NCBI RefSeq assembly: GCF_900250115.1
Contig: NZ_LT984803.1
Location: 1,265,483-1,329,482, forward strand
DNA from: Cupriavidus taiwanensis
Lineage (GTDB): Bacteria; Pseudomonadota; Gammaproteobacteria; Burkholderiales; Burkholderiaceae
Reading direction: 5' to 3'
DNA length: 64,000 nt
This document shows, in pieces, positions 56,802-64,000 of this stretch; position 1 is the first letter of the stretch; the number at the start of each line of letters is the position of its first letter. The position numbers and the translations under genes were made by a program. The notes under the pieces were generated by a model. That model did no database searches, was not told the DNA's origin, and saw only the letters and a list, made by a program, of their open reading frames with translations.

Positions 56802-56914
56802 CCCCTCTCCCATTTATGGGAGAGGGGCCGGGGCGAGCGAGTGCAACGGCGACAGACTTCACTTCGTTGAGGCGCCGGCCCTCACCCCGACCCTCTCCCG
56901 CAAGCGGGAGAGGG
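56802..56914. repeat. REP-like intergenic palindromic element
   Basis: Two GC-rich hairpins with related arms: CCCCTCTCCCA-TTTA-TGGGAGAGGGG (56802-56827) and CCCTCTCCCG-CAAG-CGGGAGAGGG (56891-56914). Between them lie GCCGGGGCGAGCG and its near-complement GCGCCGGCCCTCACCCCG. This type of unit is commonly dispersed between genes in Burkholderiales. It separates two convergent transcription units. Confidence 0.7.
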
Positions 56915-56949
56915 AAGTACACAGAGGGAGAGCTTAAGCGCCAATCAGC

Positions 56950-56982
56950 AAAAAAACGGGAGCCGAAGCTCCCCGTTTTTTT
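56950..56982. terminator. Bidirectional rho-independent terminator
   Basis: AAAAAACGGGAGC, loop CGAA, GCTCCCCGTTTTTTT. A-tract and T-tract flank a 7-base-pair stem with one bulge, so it works in both directions, for the Bug-type operon and for the ABC transporter operon. Confidence 0.82.
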
Positions 56983-56993
56983 CGCTGGCGCTA

Positions 56994-57786
56994 TCACCCC
57001 AGCAGCAGCGCATCATCATCCAGCTGCTCATGCCGCGTCTGCTCGAACATCTTGAGCAGGTCCGGCACATCCAGCCCCTTGCGCTTGTCGCCCGAGACAT
57101 CCAGCACCACCTGGCCCTGGTGCAGCATGACCGTGCGCTGGCCGTAGTCGAGCGCCTGGCGCATGCTGTGCGTCACCATCATCGTCGTCAGCTTGCTTTC
57201 CTCGACGATGCGCGCGGTCAGCTCCAGCACGAACGCGGCGGTCTTGGGGTCGAGTGCGGCGGTGTGCTCGTCCAGCAGCAGGATGCGCGACGGCTGCAGC
57301 GACGCCATCAGCAGGCTCACCGCCTGGCGCTGGCCGCCGGAGAGCAGGCCGATGCGGTCGGTGAGGCGGTTTTCCAGGCCCAGGTTGAGCAGGCGCAGCT
57401 TGTCGCGGAACAGCTCGCGCGCGGCGCGGTTCAGCGCCGGGCGGAAGCCGCGGCGGCTGCCGCGGGCCATCGCCAGCGCCATGTTTTCCTCGATCGTCAG
57501 CGCTTCGCAGGTGCCGGCCATGGGATCCTGGAACACGCGCGCCACCAGGTGGGCGCGGTCCCAGGCGGGCTTGCGCGTGACGTCGCTGTCATCGATGGTG
57601 ATGCGTCCCGAGTCGACCATCTGGTCGCCGCTGATCGCATTCAAAAAGGTCGACTTGCCGGCGCCGTTGGAGCCGATCACGGCCACGAACTGGCCGCTCG
57701 GAATCTCCAGGCTGAGGCCGCGCAGCGCGCGGGTCTCGATCGGGGCCCGGGTTGAAGGTGAGCTTCAGGTCTTGTGCGCGCAGCAT
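56994..57786 (-). pseudogene. ABC transporter ATP-binding protein, frameshifted near its N-terminus
   Basis: The ATPase of an ABC importer. Walker A is VIGSNGAGKSTFLNAISGDQ, the signature LLSGGQRQAVSLLMA, and Walker B ILLLDEHTAALDPKTAAFV, followed by the H-loop MMVTHSMRQALDYG. The start at 57786 (MLRAQDLKLTFNPG) has GGAGG. After FNPG the frame shifts near 57745 (net one extra or two missing bases) and resumes at VIGSNGAGKS. The repaired protein is about 264 residues. The set of three genes resembles the TrpXYZ-type uptake system for aromatic amino acids. It starts one base after the permease stop. Confidence 0.82.
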
Positions 57787-57787
57787 C

Positions 57788-58680
57788 TCAGGCACCTCCG
57801 TTCTTGCGGGCAAACAGCTTCTTGCGCGTGGCCGGCAGCACCAGCGCGATCGTTACCAGCGCGGCGGTGACCAGGTTCAGGTCCTGCGCCTTGAGGCCGA
57901 TGAAGTCGCTGTTCAGTGCCAGTGCGATGAAGAAGCGGTACAGGATGGCGCCCAGCACCACCGCCAGCGTGGTCCAGATCAGCCGGCGTGCCGGCAGGAT
58001 GGTCTCGCCGATGATCACCGCGGCCAGCCCGATGACGATGGTGCCGATGCCCATCGAGATATCGGAGCCGCCCTGGGTCTGCGCGAACAGCGCGCCGGCC
58101 AGCGCCACCAGCGCGTTGGACAGCGCCATGCCGGCCAGCGTGGCGCGGCCGGTGGCGATGCCCTGGGCGCGGGCCATGCGCGGATTGGCGCCGGTGGCGC
58201 GCATCGCCAGGCCCAGCTGCGAGCTGAAGACCAGTCCAGGCCGACCTTGGCGACCACCACCACCACGAACAGCAGCAGCGGACGCAGCACGTAGTCGGGC
58301 AGCCACTCGGCTGCAGCACGGTGAACAGCGTGGGTTCGGTGATCAGCGGCACGTTGGGGCGGCCCATGATGCGCAGGTTGACCGAGTACAGCGCGATCAT
58401 CATCAGGATACTGGCGAGCAGGTCCATGATCTTGAGGCGCACGTTGAGCCAGCCGGTGATCCAGCCGGCCAGCGCGCCCGCGGCGATGGCCACCAGCGTC
58501 GCCAGGAACGGTCCTGGCCGCCCGCGATCAGCGTCGCGGCCACGGCGCCGCCCAGCGGGAAGCTGCCGTCGACGGTCAGGTCGGGAAAGTTGAGGATGCG
58601 GAAGGAAATCAGCACCCCGAGCGCCACCAGGCTGAAGATCAGGCCGATCTCCAGGGCGCCAGAAGGGAAAAGAGGGACAT
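57788..58680 (-). pseudogene. ABC transporter permease, four single-base deletions
   Basis: A membrane permease of the branched-chain/TrpY-like type. Segments lie in different frames: LEIGLIFSLVALGVLISFRI with NFPDLTVDGSFPLGGAVAAT; then AGWITGWLNVRLKIMDLLAS and NLRIMGRPNVPLITEPTLFT; then GANPRMARAQGIATGRATLA to the end KKLFARKNGGA. Missing bases are inferred near 58660, 58512, 58310 and 58232. The repaired length is about 298 residues with eight or more helices. The start at 58680 has AGGA. The deletions are all single bases and probably artefacts. Confidence 0.78.
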
Positions 58681-58850
58681 GGGGGAATCCTGTTGCTGGG
58701 GCCGGCGTTTGCCGCCGGTTTCGGGGCGGGTCGGCCGGCACGCCCGGTTAGGGCGCCGGCCGCCTCGCCCTGTTATGTCCGGCCGGCCGGGTAGGCCTGG
58801 CCGGCGCATCCGCCGCGCTGCGGCGGCGGCATGGCAGGGCGTGGTTGTGC

Positions 58851-59824
58851 TTACTTGATGACCGTCTTGGCTTCCTTGACCAGCTCCGGCGACAGCGGAC
58901 GCCTTGCTTGGCGGCCGCGCCGGTGTTGACGAACAGCTCAGGTTGTCGCTGGTCTGCGAGGCAATGGTGCCCGGCTTCTCGCCTTCAGGATGCGCACCAC
59001 CACCTTGCCGGTCTGGTGGCCCAGGTCGCCGTAGTTGACGCCCAGTGCCGCCACGGCGCCGCGCTTGACGCTGTCGGTATCGGCCGCGACCAGCGGGATC
59101 TTGGATTCGTTGGCGACCTTGACCAGGGCCTCGTACGCCGACACCACGTTGTTGTCGGTGTTGGTGTAGATCACGTCGACCTTGCCGATCAGGCTCTTGG
59201 CGGCCGGGCCGATGTCCACGGTGCGCGGTGCGGCGGCTTCCTTGAGCGTCAGGCCTTCCTTGGCCAGCAGCGCGCTCAGTTCCTTGACCACCACCACCGA
59301 GTTGGCTTCACCCGGGTTGTAGACCATGCCCACGGTCTTGGCCTTGGGCACTACGCGCTTGATCAGTGCGACCTGCTTGTCCAGCGGCAGCTTGTCCGAC
59401 ACGCCGGTGACATTGGTGCCCGACGCCGACCAGCTCTTGACCAGCTGCGCGGCGACCGGATCGGTCACGCCCGAGTACACCACCGGCACCGTCTTGGTGG
59501 CGGCCACCACGGCCTGCGCCGACGGCGTGGCGATGGCGACGATGGCATTGGGGTTGTCGCCGACGAACTTGCGGGCGATCTGCGCCGCGGTGCCGGTGTT
59601 GCCCTGGGCACTCTGGTATTCCCACTTCAGGCTCTTGTCGGCGTCATAGCCGGCCGCCTTCAGTTCTGCGCGCACGCCGTGCGAATGGCGTCCAGCGCGG
59701 GATGGTCGACGATCGACAGCACCTTGACGGTCTGGGCCTGCACGGCGCCGCCGTACAGCAGTGCCAGCGCCACGGCGCCGCCCAGGATGGATTTGGATGC
59801 TGCGAGACCCTTGGTGGACTGCAT
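58851..59824 (-). pseudogene. ABC transporter substrate-binding protein (TrpX-like), four single-base deletions
   Basis: A periplasmic receptor of the family that includes Streptococcus TrpX. The signal peptide follows MQSTKGLAASKSILGGAVAL, ending near VQA. The body reads AAGYDADKSLKWEYQSAQGN, VYSGVTDPVAAQLVKSWSAS, KTVGMVYNPGEANSVVVVKE and VDVIYTNTDNNVVSAYEALV. Missing bases are inferred near 59681, 58982, 58942 and 58899. Adding four gives exactly 325 codons plus stop, ending KEAKTVIK. It is the first gene of the ABC operon, 170 bases before the permease. Confidence 0.82.
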
Positions 59825-60248
59825 TATGTGTGCTCCCCGAAACTCGGTTCTGGATTGGATACGGCCGCGTATGGTTCGGTCCGCCGTCCTGGACCATGTG
59901 CCGCCTGGCGCACGGTGCCGGTCCGGGCGGGCGCGGCGGCTTCCTGCGGCGGGAGGGAGCGTGCGCGGACGCGTCGGATGCGACAGCGATAAGCCTGCGA
60001 GGATACCACTTCCCGCGCACGAAATGGACAGTCATCATGCGGATGTGGGGCATTCGATGCTGCGAGACGCCCGCTATCCGCCATCGAGGCGCATTTAATT
60101 GCGCAGGAACCGGGATTTGCCTGTGGATTTCCCTGATTGCGGCGGCCGCATCTTCATGCAATTGCGCGCCAGCGCGGCGTCGAGGATTTCCTCGACCCGG
60201 CCGGCGCATCGGCCGGGCATAACGCAAGGCCGCGGGCGGCCGGCGGCT
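59825..60248. other. Intergenic region between pyrD and the ABC transporter, no gene seen
   Basis: A 424-base gap. It must contain the promoter of the substrate-binding protein gene on the minus strand. Short GC-rich dyads occur (GTCGAGGATTTCCTCGAC at 60179-60196; CGGCCGGCGCATCGGCCGGGC at 60199-60219), the second resembling a terminator stem for pyrD but without a T-run. Local deletions in this part of the window make finer reading unreliable. Confidence 0.35.
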
Positions 60249-61265
60249 TCAGCCGCGCAGCGCCGCGGCGCACTCGCGCACCAGCGCCGGGCCGCGGTAG
60301 ACCAGGCCGCTGTAGAGCTGCACCAGGCTGGCGCCGGCGTCGGTCTTGGCGCGCGCGTCGGCGCCGCCGAAGATGCCGCCCACGCCGATGATCGGCACCG
60401 CGTCGCCGACCACGCCGCGCAGCGCGCGTACCACGCGGGTCGAGGCTTCGAACACCGGCGCCCGGACAGGCCGCCGGCTTCGTCGGCATGCGGCAGGCCC
60501 TTGACCGCTTCGCGCGAGATGGTGGTGTTGGTGGCGATCACGCCGTCGATCTGTGGCGCACCAGCGCGTCGCCGATATTGCCGATCTGGTCGGCATCGAG
60601 ATCCGGCGCGATCTTCAGCGCCAGCGGCACATAGCGCTGGTGCTGGTCGGCCAGGCGCTGCTGCGCGGCCTTCAGCGTCGACAGCAGGCTGTCGAGCTCG
60701 CTCGCGCCTGCAGCTGGCGCAGGTTTTGGTGTTGGGCGACGAGATGTTGACCGTCACATAGCTGGCGTGCGGATAGACGCGCTCCAGCAGTACAGGTAGT
60801 CGTCGTTGGCGCGCTCGATCGGGGTATCGGCGTTCTTGCGATGTTCAGCCCCAGGCCGCCCTCGGCCTTCCAGCGGACGCCCGCACATTGCGACGAAGGC
60901 ATCGACGCCGCCGTTGTTGAAGCCCATGCGGTGATCAGCGCATCCGCCTGCGGCAGCCGGAACATGCGCGGGCGCGGGTTGCCGGCTGCGCCCGCGGCGT
61001 GACCGTGCCCACCTCGAAAGCCGAAGCCGAGCGCGGCGAGGCCGTCGATGTAGGCACCGTCCTTGTCCGCCGGCGGCCAGCCCGACCGGGTTGGGAAAGC
61101 GCACCCCATGACCGTGCGCGGATCGTCGGCGATGCGGTTGCCGATGCAGCCGCCCAGGCCCATGCGGTGCGCGCGCAGCAGGTTGTTCAGCGTGAAATGG
61201 TGGGCGTCCTCGGCATCCATCGAGAACAGGGCGGGACGAAACAGGGGGTAGAGCGCGTTGAGCAC
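60249..61265 (-). pseudogene. pyrD: Dihydroorotate dehydrogenase (quinone), many indels
   Basis: The class 2, membrane-associated enzyme of pyrimidine synthesis. Recognisable pieces in order are [96 protein letters not shown] (active-site region), [20 protein letters not shown] and [20 protein letters not shown] to the stop at 60249. The reading frame changes about 15 times, each explained by one or two missing bases. The likely start is the GTG at 61265. The intact protein would be about 344 residues. pyrD is normally essential for prototrophy, so artefact is likelier than loss. Confidence 0.85.
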
Positions 61266-61372
61266 GTGGGCAGGCGGCCGGCAGGGCGGCGCGGAAGTCG
61301 GGACCAGGGCGGCATTGTAGCGGCTGGCCCGCACGCAGGGCGGCCGTGGAGGCGGCCCAGGCCGGGCCGAGG

Positions 61373-62159
61373 CTAAGGCCGGGTGGCGGGCGGCACCGGC
61401 GCGGCGGCTTCCGGGGCCTCGGCGGCGACGTCTCGAACGCATGCCAGTGGTTGCCGGTCAGCACCTGCAGCGGCCGGAAGCGCGCCTTGTACGCCATCTT
61501 GCGGCTGTCGGCGATCCAGTAGCCAGGTACAGGTGCGGCAGGCCCAGCGCATGGTGCTGGGGATCTGCCACAGGATGTTGTAGGTGCCGTAGCTGGCGTT
61601 GCGCTCGAGCGGGTCGTAGAAGGTGTAGCGACGACAGGCCGTCGTCGAGCACGTCGATCATGCTGACCATGCGCAGGCGCCCGGCCTCGGGCGGGGGCGG
61701 ATCGCGGAATTCCACCAGGCGCGAGTTGACGCGGCTCTGCAGCAGGAATGCTCGTACTGGTCGCGGCTGTCCTGGTCCATGCCGCCGCGGCGTGGCGCAT
61801 CGACTGGTACAGCAGGTACAGCGAATAGTGCTCCTCGACATAGGTCAGCGGCGCCACCAGCGCCTGCAGGTGCTGGTGGCGATTCCACGCGCGGCGCTGC
61901 GAGCGGTCCGGCGTGAACTGGTCGACCAGCACGCGGCCGGCGTGCGGCGTCGTGGCAATCGTCGCAATACGGCCGGTAGGTGAAGATGCCGCTGCGGCGA
62001 AAGCCGCGCGCACAGCCGCGAGTAAACGTCGGCGTTGATCAGGTGCGCCGGCGTGGCCACCTGGGAGCGCGCCATGCGGCCATCGAGATAGCTGCAAGCG
62101 TAGGGCGCCGTGGCATAGAACTGCAGCGCGGACAGCGGTAGTTCCTTCAGCTTGCTCAT
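61373..62159 (-). pseudogene. bpt: Aspartate/glutamate leucyltransferase, many indels
   Basis: An N-degron pathway enzyme that adds leucine to N-terminal Asp or Glu (arginyltransferase family, Bpt). The clean N-terminal piece is [20 protein letters not shown] and [27 protein letters not shown]. Later pieces in other frames are [64 protein letters not shown] and [13 protein letters not shown]. The start at 62159 overlaps the aat stop (ATGA). The repaired length would be about 270 residues. Confidence 0.82.
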
Positions 62160-62974
62160 GACTCAGGGGCTCCGGGCGGGACGGGCGTTTGCACGGTGGC
62201 CCGCAGCGTCAGCGTCGGCACCCGTGCCAGGAATTCAGGCTGCCGGCGCGGCGGGTGTCCCGGCCAGCGCTCCAGCACCGATTTGTCGAACCGCCACGGA
62301 CTGATCCCGGCTGTGCCGTTGCCGCGCGCACATGGGCCACGAAGTCGGCGCGGGGGATGGGCGCGCACCAGCGAGGCCAGGTGGTCGGTTTCCTGCTGGC
62401 AGTCTATCATCGCCACGCCGTGGTTGCCGAGGAACGCGCACAGCGCCGCCAGCGCGATCTTGGACGCGTCGGTGCGGTGCGCAAACATCGATTCGCCAAA
62501 GAACATCCGCCCCAGCGCCACGCCATACAGGCCGCCGACGCGCTCGCCGCGGTACCAGCTTTCGACCGAGTGGGCCAGGCCGTTGCGGTGCAGGGTGCCG
62601 TATGCGGCGATGATGGCGTCGGTGATCCAGGTGCCGTCCTGGCCTCGCGCGGCGTGTCGCGCAGGCGCGCATCACCGCCAGGAAGTCGTGGTCGACGCGG
62701 ATTTCCCAGTCGGCATCGCGCAGCACGCGCCGCAGCGTCTTGCGCAGGTTGGCCGAGACGCGCAACGCCGGCGGCGGCAGCACCATGCGAGGATCGGTGC
62801 TCCACCACAGCACCGGCTGGCCGCTCGAATACCACGGGAAGATGCCTGGCGATAGCCAGCAGCAGCCGCTGCGGCGACAGCTCGCGCTGCGGCAAGCAGC
62901 CGGGAGCCTCGGAATAGGTCCGAGTGCGTGCTCGACGGGGGAAACGGATCTTGCGGGTCCAGCCAGGAAATCAT
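62156..62974 (-). pseudogene. aat: Leucyl/phenylalanyl-tRNA-protein transferase, many indels
   Basis: Adds Leu or Phe to N-terminal Arg or Lys for ClpAPS degradation. The start [13 protein letters not shown] is followed, across several frames, by [100 protein letters not shown] and [11 protein letters not shown]. These are the signature blocks of Aat. At least five indels lie between 62,300 and 62,930. It is coupled to bpt by a 4-base overlap. Confidence 0.85.
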
Positions 62975-63013
62975 GCGGCTGCGCCGGAGGGCGGTGTGCG
63001 GCAGGCCCGCCGC

Positions 63014-63590
63014 TCAGGGCGTGACCGTGGCCCGGCTGGTCAGCGGGCGCATGGGCTTGTCGATGTCCAGGCTGTGCAGCCGGAAGCTGCATCCTGCAGC
63101 GGCCGGCGGCGCGGTCGGCAAAGAAGCAGCGCAGGGTATGGATCACGGTGGGGAAGGCCAGTTCATCCCAGGGCACATCGGCCTCTGCCACCAGCTTCAC
63201 TTCCAGGCTCTCCTCGCCGGGCGCGACGTCCAGGTCATCCAGCGTGGCGAGGTAGAACAGGTGCACCTGGTGCACATGCGGCACGTTCAGGATCGAGAAC
63301 AGCTCGCCCACCTGCACGCGCGCGCCGGCTTCTTCCAGGGTTTCGCGCGAGGCCGCTGGGCGGTGGTCTCGCCGATCTCCATGAAGCCCGCCGCAGGGTC
63401 CAGAAGCCGTAGCGCGCTCGATCGCGCGCTTGCACAGCAGGACCTTGTCTTCCGACCGGTGGTGGCCGACCACGTTGCGGGGATTGACGTAGTGGATGGT
63501 GCCGCAGTTGTCGCAAACACTGCGCGGGCGGTTGTCGCCGTCAGGCACGCGCAATACGACCGCATGACCACAGTTCGAGCAGAATTTCAT
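63014..63590 (-). pseudogene. NUDIX hydrolase with zinc ribbon, several indels
   Basis: A NUDIX pyrophosphohydrolase with an N-terminal zinc ribbon (Cys4, Cys7, Cys26 and Cys29 in [16 protein letters not shown] and [15 protein letters not shown]). The Nudix box is split by frameshifts but ends in [20 protein letters not shown], the REx2EExG part. [20 protein letters not shown] follows. Its substrate could be ADP-ribose or NADH-like nucleotides. The start at 63590 has a GA-rich upstream stretch. Indels occur near 63420, 63360 and 63095. Confidence 0.75.
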
Positions 63591-63714
63591 GAGGGGCGTC
63601 CGGGAGAATGGCGAAAGTGTATCCCCCCGCAGCGCACCGGCGGCCGGAGGAGCGGTGGTGCACCATGGCTCGGCAGGCCGCAAAGGCACGGCCGCGGCGC
63701 CGGCTGGCGGCACA

Positions 63715-63741
63715 AAACAAAAAACCCGCCAGGGGCGGGTT
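63715..63741 (-). terminator. Terminator of the initiator tRNA gene
   Basis: On the minus strand ACCCGCC pairs with GGCGGGT over a 3-base loop and is followed by TTTTTTGTTTTG. It lies 41 bases past the tRNA 3' end. Confidence 0.78.
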
Positions 63742-63781
63742 GGTCTGCTGCGACGGCGTCACAGATGCGCATCTGTGCGGT

Positions 63782-63852
63782 TGGTTGCGGGGCGACTTGA
63801 ACCTGCGACCTTCGGGTTATGAGCCCGACGAGCTGCCAATGCTCCACCCGCG
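63782..63852 (-). tRNA. Initiator tRNA-fMet (anticodon CAT), damaged copy
   Basis: The minus strand reads CGCGGG at the 5' end without pairing of the first base, as in initiators. It continues with TGGAGCA...GGCAGCTCGTC, the anticodon arm GGGCTCATAACCC with three G:C pairs, GGTTCAAGTC, and ends GCAACCA. The gene is 71 bases instead of 77; the missing bases fall in the acceptor/D-arm junction and the T-arm/acceptor strand. A working cell cannot have this as its only initiator tRNA, so sequence errors are likely. Confidence 0.88.
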
Positions 63853-64000
63853 TCCGTCGAAGAAAAGATTATATGGCATCCGGTTGCGCATTGCAACACC
63901 TGTTTAACAAAACCTGTCGGCGCTGCGTATTGCCCGTGCCATAACGATTAGATCGCCGCGGCGGGCGGAGGTTCAGCGGCCCCCGGGATATCGCTTGTGC

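Overview
The window is GC-rich betaproteobacterial DNA, almost certainly from Cupriavidus and close to C. necator. The phasin at 41.4-42.0 kb matches what I recall of PhaP1 of C. necator H16 over nearly its whole 192 residues. The order pdhA-pdhB-small ORF-pdhL, with a lipoyl domain fused to the E3 subunit, is the layout known from that species. All assignments come from reading motifs; no database search was run.

Layout. 0-7.3 kb: 5' part of a large NAD-glutamate dehydrogenase (runs off the left edge), a MarR regulator divergent from an acetyl-CoA hydrolase/CoA-transferase, a secreted repeat protein and an orphan Bug-type solute-binding protein. 7.5-10.5 kb: two identical tRNA-Lys(CTT) genes, each with its own promoter and terminator, bracketing a LysR regulator and an 8-oxoguanine deaminase-type amidohydrolase. 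10.7-18.3 kb: housekeeping genes (DUF1488, marR-sulP, xthA-prlC, folD, a CbiM-like membrane protein). 18.4-21.8 kb: a FixL/FixJ-like two-component pair, divergent from the pyruvate dehydrogenase cluster aceE-aceF-proteasome homologue-lpdA (22.2-29.3 kb). 29.3-30.3 kb: about 1 kb of anomalous sequence without a credible gene.

30.3-41.1 kb is a complete malonate catabolism block: MatC-type transporter, acetyl-CoA synthetase, LysR regulator MdcR and mdcABCDEGH. Malonate is imported and decarboxylated to acetate plus CO2, and AcsA turns the acetate into acetyl-CoA. Next come phaP with its promoter and operator-like palindromes, a histone-deacetylase-family hydrolase, a DMT exporter, a thioesterase, a nitroreductase and a PBP7-type endopeptidase. 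47-53 kb holds a lactate/hydroxy-acid region (FAD-linked oxidase, GntR and IclR regulators, lutA-lutB and a small ORF in place of lutC). 53-57 kb holds a LysR regulator divergent from an ornithine cyclodeaminase-like operon with two solute-binding proteins. The right end carries a three-gene ABC transporter, pyrD, the N-degron transferases bpt and aat, a NUDIX hydrolase and the initiator tRNA.

Sequence quality falls toward the right end. Single-base deletions break genes at about 47.78, 54.98 and 56.40 kb, then ever more often; between 60.4 and 63.5 kb there is roughly one per 50-100 bases. Conserved genes (pyrD, aat, bpt) and the initiator tRNA are all hit, so I read these as assembly or read errors and not as real gene decay. 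The affected genes are listed as broken, with their likely intact identity.
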